Part shown: one piece after another, positions 1-12,440 of the stretch
Numbering within the stretch: the first letter of the stretch is position 1
How the letters are laid out: each line of letters begins with the position of its first letter
Position numbers and translations under genes: made by a program
The notes under the pieces: model-generated
Databases searched by the model: none
Told to the model about the DNA's origin: nothing
What the model saw: only the letters and a program-made list of their open reading frames with translations
Assembly (NCBI GenBank): GCA_028551475.1
Contig: CM052354.1
Location: 16,949,258 to 17,013,257, forward strand
Direction: 5' to 3'
Length of the DNA: 64,000 nt
DNA from: Casuarina equisetifolia
Taxonomy: Eukaryota; Streptophyta; Magnoliopsida; Fagales; Casuarinaceae

Positions 1-1488
1 TGTGGAAAATAGAGGCTAAGGTGGTATTAGTTGAATATTCAAGTTAGAGTATTACAATGGATGTGCAAATGGATGGGAACCAATTCCTAGTAATAATAAT
101 AGTATATGTTAGCATAGATCATGTTAATCATTGACAATTATGGCAACATTTGGAAAGATTACAAATAGCCAACAAGTTGTGAATGATTGGGGGAGATTTT
201 ATTTCTATCTTGTATCAAGAAGAGAAGTGAAGGGACAGATAGTATTTTAGGGTTTTCAGTACATAATTCAGACAAAGATGTGCCAACTAGGGCTGCAAGA
301 TTATGGTTTTTTAGGTTCTCCATTTACTTGGTGTAACAATGTACAAGGCTCATGAAGAATATGGGCAAGACTAGATAGAGTGCTTTGTAGTTTGAAGGCA
401 TTTGTAGCATTCTTAACTCTCAAAATGGCACATTTAACAAGAGTAGGATTAGATCATAACCCTTTATTGGTCAAACTACGAGGATTTTTTCAAGGTGTGG
501 GATCATTTCATTTTCAATGGGAATGGCTAGAGGCTCTTTCTCCTATAGAATTGATAAGCATGCAATGGACAAGTCATTTTATAGCCCCACTGTGGGTTCA
601 CTTACATATGAGATGCACATAAGTTAGAAAAGCTTTGCTGGAATTGGTTAAACAAAACAAAAGTTGTAAGCAATAAAACTTACTAAATAGGTCTAGGATA
701 TAAAGCATCAATAACAAGAAGATTGGTCAAATTCAATTTGTAAAAAATTTCAAGAACCGCAAAATCAACTGATTAAGCATGTTAGGGAGGAGGAAAGTGC
801 ATTACTAGGTAAGACATAGGTTAGATGGCTAAAAAAGGGAGATGGAAATTTTACTTACTTTCATGCCTATATTAAGGAAAGATGCCAAGTTGTGCACTAT
901 AATTTTTGACTTCCAAATGGAATAAGAACGAATGAGGTGGAGGTTTTAGGTCTAATAGCTTTGAAATTTTATAAAGACCTACTCACATATAATAATGTCC
1001 ATATGAAAGGGTAGAGTTACAATTAGGAATGAGATGATTTTTTGAGTCACATTCCTAGTATGATGACAAAGGAGCAAAATACCATGTTGTGTAAAGTTCC
1101 AAATAAGGAAAAAGTGCAACAAGTAATAAAGAATCTTGATCTTGATAGTGCTTTAGGCTCATATGGCTTCACAAGTTATTCCTCTAAGAAAGCATAAGTG
1201 TAGGATATGATTAGAAATGATTTATATGAAGCAATCAAGGATTTTTTCATATGTGGACATCTACCAAAAAGCTTGACAATGATAGTTCTGGTACTTATCC
1301 TTAAAGTGACTCAACCAACTAACTTTTCAAACCTCATGCTAATAAGTTTATGCACATATAGGTACAATATTTTGACAAAATTGCTAAATGATTGACTAGC
1401 TAAAATTCTTCCATAATTAAATTCACCTAAACAATATGGTTTGGTTAATAATTGATCCATTTAGGAAAATATTGCTTTGGCTTAAGAG

Positions 1489-2216
1489 ATGGTGCACAAG
1501 AACAATAGAAAGGTGCTTGGGGATAATGTGATAATCAAATTGGATATATCAAAGGCTTATGATAAGTTGGAATCACCTTTCTTATTAAAGATGATGCAGA
1601 AATTTGGGTTCTCGAAAGCATGGATTGATATGATGTACCATTATATTTTTGATAACTGGTTCTCTATTGAAATATAGGGCAAGAAGTTTGGTTTTTTTAA
1701 ATCAACAAGAAAACTATGTCACAAGGATCCATTGTCACGTACTTTGTATCTTTGCTCAAGAAATTTTTCTCAAAAACTGAAACACCTTATGTAAGTTAGG
1801 GAGATAGGGCACTATAAAGCTATTAATGATATTGCATATGTTTCTCACATTTATCTATAAATTTTATGGAGTTCTTGAGATTATATGAACATCATAGTGG
1901 GTAAAAAGTAAATGTAGATAAATGCAATTTCTTACTAACCAAGAAGGCCCCACCACAAAGGAAACATCATATTAAATGATGGATAGGATTTTTTCCTGCT
2001 TAGTTACCAATGAAGTACTTAGGGGTTCCATTGTTCAAGGTTAAAACATTATGTAGGTATTTTGATGACACTATGATGAAGATCAAAGGACACATTTATA
2101 ATTGGAAAAATAGATTCTTATCTCATGGGGGAAAGATTGTTCTAATCAAGAGTGTTTTACCTTCAATCCCTATACATTTTTGGTTAGTGACCAAAGTGTC
2201 AAAATCTGTGGTATAA
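1489..2216 (+). pseudogene. LINE reverse transcriptase remnant
   Basis: Two open stretches (1489-1677 and 2010-2216) flank a frameshifted middle. The first contains KLDISKAYDKLE, the RT motif with the first catalytic aspartate. The second contains MKYLGVPLFK and SHGGKIVLIKSVLPSIP, the thumb-side signature of plant L1 elements. In the middle, the place of the catalytic Y/FADD box reads AYVSH (about 1835-1850), so the active site is lost. Family identity is firm; function is gone. Confidence 0.85.
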
Positions 2217-3379
2217 GAAATCAACAAGAAGCTTGTTGCATTCTTACGAAATAATATAGGGATGCATATAGTGCATTTTGGTGGGATAAGATACAGCATG
2301 CCGCCTTATGGATGAAGGAAGACTTAGAATTAGAGATATGGTCACAGCTATGGAGAGTTTACAAGTGAAGATGACATAGAATTTTGTGAAGGGAGAATCA
2401 TTGCATGCATAATTTATAAGGAGAAAATATGGCAATCTGGTACAAGTTTGTCATGAACTGAGAAATATCATTGCTTCACATTGCTAAGGCACTACTAGCA
2501 CTTGCATTCCTTTTATTTTGTAGCATAGTAGATGGATGACACATAAGGGAGCAAGATCCTTTGGATAAACACATGGCTAGAAAACTTTTTATGGCACCTT
2601 TCTTATAAGGACAATCATAAAAGTATACAGAAGGCTATAAAAGATCTAAAATTTATAGAATCCCATTTGTCTCCAATGCAATAGGCATAAGCTAACAAAA
2701 TTATTCTCACCCATGATTATGATGGGTTGGCACTTAAGTTAAATCTGAATGATGCATTTAAAATGGTAGTAGTATATGAACATTGAAGGTCACATGGAGA
2801 AAAGAAGCGTTAGAGTAAGTATTTATCGAACAAGCATTTATAAATTAGAATTGGTTTCTTTATGTGGAGGGTGATGTACCATGACTTCCTTATGGGTAAT
2901 AAAGTTCAGGAGCAAGGCTTTTTACTTGTTTCCCAATGTTACTGTTGATCCTTATCACAATGTGAGACCATTGATCATTTCTTTTGTCAAAGTGAGTTGG
3001 CTGTTAGCATGTGGAACCATTTTTGAAGTCCATTGTAGATTACATTCTAAAGAGACATGATTTTGCACTTACTAGAGGATTGGTTTTATGAAGCAAGTGT
3101 TTCTACATAAGAGGGAATGTTGTAGGCCCTAGTTTGATGCATCATTTTGTGGCATATCTAGTTGGCTAGGAATAATGTAGCATACTTGAGTAAAGAGTAT
3201 TTCTTATTGGTGTTGATTAGGGAAGTGCTCATAGAAACTCGTCCTTTAATGGCTTCCTGCTTAGGTAGCTTTTTCCTTTTTATGAAAGATTGCAAAAGAA
3301 TTCAAGCCATAAACATTCCCATTATGATGTTGTCTATCCATAGAAGTTGAATGGTGCACTAGTCATTCCTTTCTCAAGG

Positions 3380-3720
3380 TTCTTTAAAGTTGAACATAGA
3401 TGGTTCATGTATTGGTGGAGCATGTACAAAATGAGGAGTGATGCATGATTGGAGAGGAAGGTTCATCATCATGTATGATGTCAATTTGAGACAAGGAAAC
3501 AATGCTAAAGTAGAGGTCTTAGTGTTACTTCACGACCTTAAAATATGTTATCAAAAAGGAATTATTGTTTTAGAAATTTAGACTTATAATTTATGGTTCA
3601 TAACATTACAAAGCTCTTTTTAGCTCCATGAGATTAAATATGAAATTAAACAGTGCTTAAGTTTTCTTCATCAAATGTCAAGTTTTGTAAGGAAAATTTT
3701 CTAATAGATGGCTCAGCAAA
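3380..3720 (+). pseudogene. LINE C-terminal RNase H-like domain remnant
   Basis: Translation shows LNIDGSCIGG followed by GVMHDWRGRFI and a region with NAKVEVLVLL. This matches the RNase H fold that plant LINEs carry after their zinc-binding domain (DGS with the first catalytic Asp; the following AE position reads KVEV). It is interrupted by stops and belongs to the LINE to its left. Confidence 0.7.
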
Positions 3721-4211
3721 TTTTGGTCACTTAGTTACAAATCTAAAATTTTTAATTACATTGGTTTTGCTCCTAAGCAATTGCAAGAAAATTGTCTAAG
3801 AAGATCAATTAGGTATGGATCATTTATAGGCCCTCTTGAATACAAGAATCTCAATAATTTTAATAATTTTTATTTTTATTTTATTTCTAGTGACTCAGGT
3901 TACAATAATTCCTCACTATGTAATTTTTGTACACCTACAGGGTTTAGGTGATATTTAATAAAGGTTGGGTTCAATGCCCTGCCCACATACCTTCTACACT
4001 AGTTTGATGATTACTCAACCTATTCTATCAATATAATGGCCAACATAATTTTCTTTAAAAAATAATAATGGAGATTTACATGAATAGTAAGAATATGAAA
4101 TATTGAGATCACATGTTATATAGTTGCTACCTCCTGAATCTATAATCCATGTTGAAGATGTATTTGAGAGTGAAGTACTTGTAAAATTGACATATGAATT
4201 GGAGCAGCCAT

Positions 4212-5345
4212 CTAACTGAGAAGGGACTTAAGCTTAGTTTGTTGATTTAGAGTCAAAGTCAACTCAGTAGATCCACCATAAGTACTCCCTAGAGTAGGCA
4301 AAGTGGGGTTAATGTAGCTCAAATTGGGAATAGGAAGGGGTATGGGCCACCTATACAATGGGTTTCCACCATAGGCTGCATCATGGTAAAGGTATTGGGA
4401 TCCATAACCAAGAGGATTAAGTGGGCCAATTGGGCCTATAGCAATATTGTGAGTGGTGGGCCTAAGGGGCTTTTCTTGCTCCATTCTTTTTTGCTTTCAC
4501 TTCCAACCTAAGGGATACCTAAACAGTAAGAAACATGCCTATCTAACATGGCCCAATTTCTTATAATGGAAGCAAAACAATTGTTGGCTAGACCAGGCCT
4601 CTATAGGGGCAAGTGGGCCTAGAACTGCGCCTAAGATGGGCCCATGAGTGGGTTAAGAGAAGGGTCGTGGAATAAGGTCTGACCAATCAAGTTAGTGGAA
4701 TGGCCAGTAATGTTTGGCCAACTTGTGCCGAAATTGGACCCATCGATGCCATACTAGAGGCCAATGAAAGCAGTGGCATATTTGGAGAAACCATCGTGGC
4801 ATTGTTAGATCTCATATTTGGACATGGAGGTCTTCTCCAAGCTTTGGTAGTGCCTTGTGGGAGAGCATGACGGTTTTAAGATTCTGGAATTTCGCCAACA
4901 AGCCTATGAGGAATTTCATTGAATGATCTTCTTGCTCCATAGCATGAAGGTGGTTTTTCAACTTGCATTAGCATCCAACACGTGCAACAAATAGTCGGTT
5001 GCTACGTTACAAGCTCCCCTCACAAGTCTTGCAGTCAGACAAAGAACTTCGTCAAATTGGCACTATTGCATCTAGAGGCAAGCTTCAGATCGTAAATTGC
5101 TTGCTGCAATCCGTATTTCTAGGTTCTGGTCATTTTATTGAACAACTCCTACGAAGTTTCCTAAGTATGGGCGACTTTGGGAAGCCAAGACACCAAGTTT
5201 TTGAGATGGAGCTCCACTGAATTCATGAGCCATGTCTTGATGGTGGTGTGGCACTAGTCCCAGTGTTGCACATCCTCCTGGTCTCTAGTTGGCCATGGAA
5301 GAGTCTTGGTCAAGAACTCTCTCTTGTTTGGATCACAAAAACAAT
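4212..5345 (-). pseudogene. Decayed Ty1/copia-type gag fragment
   Basis: Read on the minus strand from about 5345 downwards, the frame (with stops) gives a copia-type Gag. It has a WD-x-C start, then TTIKTWLMNSV, LQQAIYDLKLASR and a LxGEL segment typical of UBN2-like gag. Near 4580-4533 there is a zinc-knuckle relic, CFHYKKLGHVR-x-AC. The last 90 codons (4484-4212) are open and proline/glycine rich. No pol, LTR or primer site could be tied to it. It is a fragment of a copia element facing left, unrelated to the LINE beside it. Confidence 0.6.
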
Positions 5346-5468
5346 CCCAATCTAATGAGACCACAGATGGTAGTTGGCTTTTTCAGCCAATTAACAAGAA
5401 ACCACACGACTAGTTTACAATTTGCCACCGAAAGTTAATAACGGTCACTGGTGATGAACTGGGCTTAG

Positions 5469-5529
5469 AAACGATGGGAGAATTGTTGGATTTGGCCGTT
5501 GGGTTGTCAAACGATGGGAGAATTGTTGG
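5469..5529. repeat. Direct repeat, 21 bp at 40-bp spacing
   Basis: The 21-base word beginning AAACGATGGGAG occurs at 5469-5489 and again, identically, at 5509-5529. It sits at the start of the copia gag relic region and may be a short tandem duplication. Confidence 0.85.
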
Positions 5530-5782
5530 TTGGGAGGACGGGGGCGGCAGCTAGGGTTCGATGATAATTATGAGAAATTATAGGGGCAATTTCATAATAA
5601 TGAGGGAACAAAGGGGTAAAATGATGAGGAAAGGAAAAAAAAAAGGGCAAAGAATGATTCCCAACAACACTCGTGCATGTGATAAAAAAAAAAGAAAAGA
5701 AAAGGATGGGCAGAAGCTTTTTTTTTTTTTTCCTCACAAAAGAACCTACTCGAGTACAATGTAACAAATTAAGTACCAACAA

Positions 5783-6530
5783 GTGTGGGAATCAACTATA
5801 TTGATACTTTGTGATGTCTATGCAATGTTGAGCCTACTCTTATAAGCATGAGACGAACTCTAGATAAGTGATACACATAAACGCAATGATTGCGGGAAAT
5901 ATTACATGGAATATTATAGAGAATATTACATTATTGTCTAACTAATGAAGGCAACATATTAGGGATCTCCTTATTAACAATTGTAGGGTTTGCCTTCCCA
6001 ACTTTGGCATGAATAGTTTACCTATGGAAAAATTGTCATTTATAAGTACCAAAGAACTTTTTTGTTTGTTATGGTCTAAGGGTAATTGAGCCCACCATTG
6101 TCAATAGCTCTAAGCATTTTGGCTCCATAGTTTGGTTCATTACATTTGGTATTAGAGACAAACCCCATGTCTTGAGTTTAAACCTCGACAAATACACTTG
6201 GTTGTATGTGGCTTACTAGGGACATGGGTGCTTGAGTGTGAGAATCTCTCTAGATGGTATGAGGGGATATGCAGGGAATGAAAGCCTTAGTAGCTTGCTA
6301 GCAACTAGGCTAATGGAGCTGTGGAGTGTAACCACCAGGAAAGTTGGATCAAAGGCGTGATGGAACTTTATGGCCTAAAGGTAAATGACCCCTGCCATGC
6401 AAACAAGTCTACCAAAGGTGTTTTAGTGTTTTCTTTTTTAGTTCTTTTACTCTTATGCGTCTTGTGGAAGCTCAAGGGTCTTGTCCCACCAGTTAGTATC
6501 AAGCCAAGCAAAGCTAGAGGTGGGATGTGA
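5783..6530 (+). mobile_element. Possible LTR plus primer-binding site remnant (LARD/TRIM-like)
   Basis: TGGTATTAGAGA at 6147-6158 resembles the plant retrotransposon primer-binding site for initiator tRNA-Met (usual form TGGTATCAGAGC). It lies just after a TACA that could end an LTR, and a stretch starting TGTGGGAATC at 5783 could be that LTR's start. The following ~370 bases have no retroviral coding domain. A second LTR was not found, so this is only a candidate remnant. Confidence 0.3.
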
Positions 6531-8222
6531 TTTCTTGGATCGCAACACATCTTGGTCGCGATAACTACGTGTATGAACTAGGCAGTCCTGGGTTCAAGCG
6601 AAACAAGAATCAATTAAAAGAAACAGATTGCAATTATTGATTTGCTCATATCGAGTCAAGGAAGGATATGTAGATCAATCTCAAAGTAAGAACAACTGAC
6701 CGTACGCACCAAGCCTAAAAAGCAAAATATGGTTCAAGAATATGAGCCTCCTTATTAAAATACTTAGGTATTACTGAGCAAAAAATCTATGTGATATATT
6801 AGGGTGATCACAACATTAATGTTTCCATCTTACAAAAAGTAGAGACCTTTCTGTGTTATTCTTTCGATTACATTTGAAGAAATAAATAAGATTGTTCTTT
6901 TTGTTAGAAAACTACACTTTCTCTCTTAAAATAAATTATAAAAAAAAAACACCATCACATATAAAAGGATAATTTTAAATCAAAATATTTTCAACATGCT
7001 TGCTTACTTTAAATAAAATGGGCACATTTCATAGGAACCTAATCCACAGTGAATGTACCGTCGCACCTGAAACATATGTTCTAATGCAGTGCTATATTTT
7101 TAACATGATTGGCCATGTTTTTCCAATGGGCGACCAGTTTTTTCAGTATTTCCTCTAACTAAAAAAGTTATGCAAAATGCCATTTTATACATGTTTTCTT
7201 GCTGTCATTCATACTTTGTTTGTTTCTTTCACGTCTGACAACTCACGCAAGGACAGTGCTCAAACTGCATAAAATATCACATTTTCCAACACGCCTTAAG
7301 ACGATATATGTAGAAAGCAAGAACTCTAGAAGGCCTCAAATGTTTCTTCCCCTCGGGCTCGTATGCAAGAAGGCTCCGTTGCAAGCGTCGAAGTCAAGCC
7401 TTTATTCCCAAATAGGCGAGTTCCAAGAACGGGCGAGCAACAAAAACAAAATGATTCTCAAACATGATTTATGTAATATGAGACATAAAAGGATCTGAAA
7501 AGCTTTCGATGTTAAAACTTCTGCCTGGTTTTATTCATAAAAGGATATGAAGCTGTTAAAATTTTCATTTCAAACTTAAAACAGGCTTGCAAGTTTTAAA
7601 TATGTTAAAAATGTTTCTCAAACATGATGTATGTAATATGAGACATTGATTATACTTTTTTTAATCTCTTTTTGTAATTAAAAAAATTATTTTTCAATAT
7701 AGGGGTAATATATTCATTTTTGTACAAAGTGGTACTGTTTCTTGAACTCGAGCTTTAGTATTATATTAAGCTCTTCTTTTTTAATACCAAATTATAGAGA
7801 GATGGCATATATTTCATTTTAAAAATAATTTTCAAGTATTAAATAATAGAAAACACTCTTCATATTATTCTAAATAGAAACATATTTACGTTCATATGGC
7901 TCTTCATTAATAAAGCAAAGAAATAGAGCATAATGATCTTGTCCTTGGTTGTGGAGTAGCTAGTCCTGATCGAAACATGCACCAAACATTAAAGAAAGCG
8001 TTCTTTGAACTTTTAGCTTTTTTATTTCTCATTTGAAAGATGACAAATAAAAGTTCAAAATCATACATTAGAGGAAAAAAAGTCCCTGATTAAACAAACT
8101 TCAAGGAACATATTCGAGGCATCTGAACAGCATGGTTTCTTCAGAAAATGGAACTTTCTTGGAAGGCATAATCCGAGTTACTTCCATCCTGAGCCCTTAT
8201 TGAAGCTAAACATCTTCTACAA
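6531..8222. other. AT-rich intergenic region
   Basis: No gene is supported here. The sequence is AT-rich, with poly-A/T runs and a local repeat: TCTCAAACATGATTTATGTAAT at about 7449 recurs, slightly changed, at about 7616. The last few hundred bases would hold the 3' untranslated region of the laccase gene to the right. Confidence 0.5.
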
Positions 8223-11200
8223 TTATGAACAGGTAGGCATATTCTTCGGAGGTGGCGACAAGCTTGTTTCTTCAGTTGTCCCATTCCTCACAATGAGTAC
8301 AGTGGCCATCCCCCAGCTAGCATGCCTTTCCAAATGACAGTGCATGAACCACACCCCTGAAATATGTCATATACACTTATCAGTTCCACCTTCCATTTCA
8401 GAGCAAATGTGTTATATACACTTACCCTAGGGGGGAGAGAGAGGGAGAGAGAGAGATTACCAGGATTATCAGCTGTAAACCTAATCACAGCCCAGCCATT
8501 TTTAGGAACTCCAATAGTGCTAACTTCCGGGGGATCAACCAAATTATAAGTGCTTGGGGAGGTCTTGTTGTCAAAATTTCCATAACCCGTTCCAAACAAG
8601 TAGAAGCTAAAACCATGAAGATGCATTGGATGGTTCTCCGCAGTCAATATGTTGGTCCCTTGGAACACAATTTCAACTCTTTTACCGTAATCAATCATCT
8701 TTACCTTTGTTCCTAGCTTTGGAAGTAGGTACTCATCCTCTGAAATTCCAGTGTAGTTGAAACATAAGTAGGAAAAGCTGGAAAATCCCTGTCAAAAGTA
8801 CCGCTCAAATTCCTGCAAAGAGGAAAAGAGAGATTATCAGGTATAAATGTTTGGGCTTGACTTGTTTTTGCATCACGATGATGACAACATATAATGGTTG
8901 GTCGTCCCTAAGGCACTAGCCCACTGGTTAGTTATTGACCATCTAGGATCTAGGTTCAGAGTTCGGAAGCCTTTACACAAACTTGAAAAGGGAAAAAAAA
9001 AAAAAAAAAAAAAAAAGAATGGCTGTACCTGTAGTAAGCCTGCAGTATATCAATTGTCGGTGTCACGAAAGTTATGTTGTTTAAGCTTGCAGCTAGCGTC
9101 GTATTATCCGGCCCGTCACACGAACTTTGATTACAAGGCAACTCATTGACAGAAACTGTAATGAACATTCTTGTATCAACCTCTTGCGGGACATCAATCG
9201 GGTGATCACTGCTTGCCAATGCCCTTACGCGGGTTGTGAAGTTGTCTAAAGCAGCCTGGTCGGTGCCGTTAGGAAGAGTCGGATAGAGAGGAGAGGACGG
9301 AGCAGTATAATTGCCTACATACTGGAGAATTGCTGAAGTGTTGGTGGTGTCGTATGGGGCATTAGAGTCGGAATAAGGAGAAGCAGCCATGTAATAATGG
9401 CTGCGGGTCTGGTTTGCTGTGAGCAATACGTCCATGGTTTGTCCTGGGGCTATCATGATGTAACTGGTGGTTATGGGCTTGATGTATGCACCGTCTCGTC
9501 CCACGACTGTAACATTGTGTCCGCCGATTCCGAAGAACATTAACTCATTCATTATTGCACTTACTATTCGGAGAAGATATGTTTTGCCGTACTCAACCGA
9601 TAGACGATACGTTGTTTCTGCAACATCATTGTGATCCATGGTGATTTGATCAGATGAGTGCTATTCAAAGTTTTGGCTAACTCATGAATTAGAAATAGAA
9701 AGATATATATATATATATATATTTTATATTTACATGTTATTTAAAGATTGTACATTTTCAATGCAACATTTTCATCTCCAATGTATTTGTTGAAAATGGC
9801 GATACAGGGCATACGTTGGAAATCTTCAGTAAGAAAGACTTTTTTTTTCAGTTCTTTTAAGTCAGTTTGGGATAAAATTGAACTTTTTTATTTTATTATT
9901 TATATATCTTCAAGACTAAGTTTATGTATAGTATGCATTTGCTTGTGAATGTAAATTTTCATTTTAAAAAAAAATGCTTTTTCACATTCTTAATCAAAGG
10001 ATGTGGTAAAAATGGTTTGGCATAAATATTATATTATCTAAATAAGGATGCTAAACTTGACTAGTGCTTTTTTAAAAGAATATAGAGTCGGTCATGTCTG
10101 ACATTTATAGATAAAAGTAAGCAATCCATGATAAAATAAATCATGCAACAAGTTGGCCAGTAGTTTCTAACATCTACTCTCATCAAGAGTACAAAAGCTC
10201 ACTATGGTTACCATGATTCATTTTCAACTTCATAAAGAGTAAATCATGAGATTGTTAAGATTTAAAGTCCAAGAATTAGTTTATTAATTGTAGTGGAAAA
10301 AAATTAGACTTTTATAATGTGCTCTTAGAAAAAAAAAAGAAGAATTTAAAAATAATAGTAATACATTGCAAGTGCTGTGGATGTAGGTCATTAGCATTGG
10401 ATCTATTAGAAAAATCATAGCTCCAATTTGGCAATTGACCATAAGCAACTCACTCACTTATTTATTTATTTATTTTTAAATTAGGCAAAAAGAGTGAAAA
10501 ATGGGGGGTCAAACTCCTAAACAGAGGAGCCCTCAAGGCATTAATAACTCCACTAAGCTACTAAAAAAACAACAATGAGCTACTTACGTAAGATTAATTT
10601 TGTGATCATTGCTTTATTTTGACTAATCTAATTGGTTTTCGCTCTTACCTTTGGAGCAGTTATTTGGATATCCGGGTTGGCCATTGATGGTATAGGCATC
10701 TGAAATATTCGGATCACCGCCAGTTGCTGTGGCAACATCAATTATTTCCATCACATCTCCCAAATACCATTCCCCTGCAAAAACCAAGGTAGAACTTTGA
10801 ATGTATAATGCGTAGCTTTGGAAGTCGAAATGCTTGGCTCAATACTATTGCAACCAAAACTTTCTAGAACAAACATGAAATTACCTAGTACGATGACTTC
10901 TTCTGCATCAGGTTGTGGTTCAAATGGATATTTCGCTCCACTTTCTGGTAGAACAACAATAGCACCATGGACGGAGGCACGCGTCCAGTCACTGTGGGCA
11001 TGCCACCAGAGAGTTCCTTCTTCGGTAGAAAATATGATCTCCTGAGTGAAGTTGTTCCCAGGTTTGATGGGGCACTGCGTGATGTTCTCTGGACCATCTG
11101 ACCAGGGGTTTCTAGGTTGCTTCACTCCATGCCTGTAAATATATATATGGAAAAGAAAAGCTTAGTTACTTGTTCAAATTACATATGGGTCGTAACCTTT

Positions 11201-12365
11201 TGATTTGACAGCATATAGCACAAGCATTTTGGCGATTTTAGCATCCAAAGAGTCAAAGGATCTTGTATTGGAGGAGAAGATATTTCTAACATGTTTTATA
11301 AGATTAGACAATATCTTTTTTAATTGAGTCTTTTTATAAAAAAGTAAATATGAGTTGTTCACATGTTATTAGAGTTCATACTTATTTTATGTCATTTCAA
11401 CCAATCTAAAAAATAAGTTAATCTTTTATTAGTAAAATGATCAAGTTTAAACTATAGAGGAATATTAGATAACATATTCTACAATGGATAAAAGAACATT
11501 TATAATGTCCCTTACAAACTTAAACGGCCTCTTTCCTCAATAAATTTTTTTAAAGAAAGGTAAACTTGGACATTTCACAATATATATATGATAAACTCTT
11601 TAAGTAAATTAATTATGAAGACATTATAAAAATACTTGAAAAAAATCTCAAAATCGTCAAATACTAACTTACAAGTATAGAAAATAAATTTATATCTAAA
11701 TATTGTCAAATATAAATTTTTATCCTCAATAGTCTCAATAGTTTCTTAGATAGCATATATACCCCCAACAGTAATATTCTATAAAAATCTTCAAATTTAA
11801 TTTAAAAATTAATTCATAGACAAAAGAAGATTTGATGTTTGAATACTACTCAACAATTCATCTGCAAATTTGGTTTGAACATCTACTATGTTCACTTTTG
11901 TGAGTTAGAGAGAGAGAGAATGAGAGGGAAATCACCAGTGTATAGTGACACCATAATCTCCATCATTATGGACATTAACAAATGCTCTATCGCCTTTACG
12001 GACTACAATTGGTGGACCAGGGTACAAGTCGTTTACAGTAAGCATAGTCTTGTTGCTACAGAGTCTTTCAAAATATGTATTTTTCACCTGCAACAATAAA
12101 GGATACTTATATTTCCATGAAATGCCGTGGAAGTGAAAAGCAAAACGAGAAAAGAAAGCAGAAGAAAGAGATAATTAATAGCTCACGACATTAGTCTTAG
12201 TTTTAAGACCCTAAATAATCGAACTCCCTTTACCTACAACAAAAAATGTGAAAACTTACTATGAAAGCTATAGTTATGGACATTATACGCCATCGATAGG
12301 GACATCAAATTCAGAAACAAAAGCCCCACGAATCCTACCATGAATCCCATATTCTTAAACCCCAT
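8223..12365 (-). CDS. Laccase (blue multicopper oxidase), 7 exons, with two single-base lesions
   Basis: A secreted plant laccase oxidises monolignols or other phenolics in the cell wall and reduces O2 at a four-copper centre. Exons on the minus strand: 12365-12260, 12087-11936 (152 nt), 11132-10885, 10774-10649, 9617-9029, 8812-8461, 8356-8223 (TAA). Exon sizes and phases match the classic plant laccase plan; an intact product would be about 568 aa. Residues 1-26 form a signal peptide ending LSMA. All four copper boxes are present: HWHG (exon 2/3 junction), WWHAHS, HPMHLHG and HCHLERHASWGM. Two problems are visible. The good donor at exon 1 (A|GTAAGT) leaves one extra base before exon 2. Exon 6 also lacks one base near 8757, where GTTTCAAC shifts the frame from the DFPAFPTYV side to the FNYTGISEDEY side. 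It is either a young pseudogene or mis-assembled. Which phenol it uses cannot be told. Confidence 0.9.
9703..9722. repeat. (AT)n microsatellite in laccase intron 4
   Basis: About ten AT dinucleotides lie in the 1,031-bp intron between exons 5 and 4 of the laccase. A 24-base A run (8993-9016) and GA-rich tracts (about 8431-8457 and 11907-11930) sit in other introns of the same gene. Confidence 0.9.
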
Positions 12366-12431
12366 ATCTAAAACAAACACGCCTTCTGAGTATGCTTGCT
12401 TTTGTGTCTATCAGACAGAGTTTTGAGGGCC

Positions 12432-12440
12432 ATTTATAGA
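12432..12440 (-). promoter_or_regulatory. TATA box of the laccase gene
   Basis: On the minus strand the sequence reads TCTATAAATG, about 67-75 bases upstream of the laccase ATG at 12365. Spacing and sequence fit a plant TATA box with a short leader of roughly 35-45 nt. Confidence 0.6.

Larger units (their letters stand above)
1..4068 (+). mobile_element. Degenerate plant L1-type LINE retrotransposon, truncated by the window edge
   Basis: This is a non-LTR retrotransposon relic read on the plus strand through many stops and frameshifts. Domains follow the order usual for plant LINE ORF2. An endonuclease tail (about 300-600) has a GSPFTW-like motif and GLDHNPLL in the place of the SDH box. It is followed by reverse transcriptase (about 1490-2220), a zinc-binding region (about 2860-3025) and an RNase H tail (about 3380-3720). 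The 3' end is an untranslated region ending in an A-rich tail near 4055-4068, with no LTRs. The 5' end lies outside the window. It cannot be active: no domain is open for more than about 70 codons. Confidence 0.85.

Noticed and set aside
6540..6610. tRNA-like stretch with GGTTCAAGC
   Set aside because: A B-box-like word is present, but no matching A box, anticodon arm or acceptor stem could be folded.
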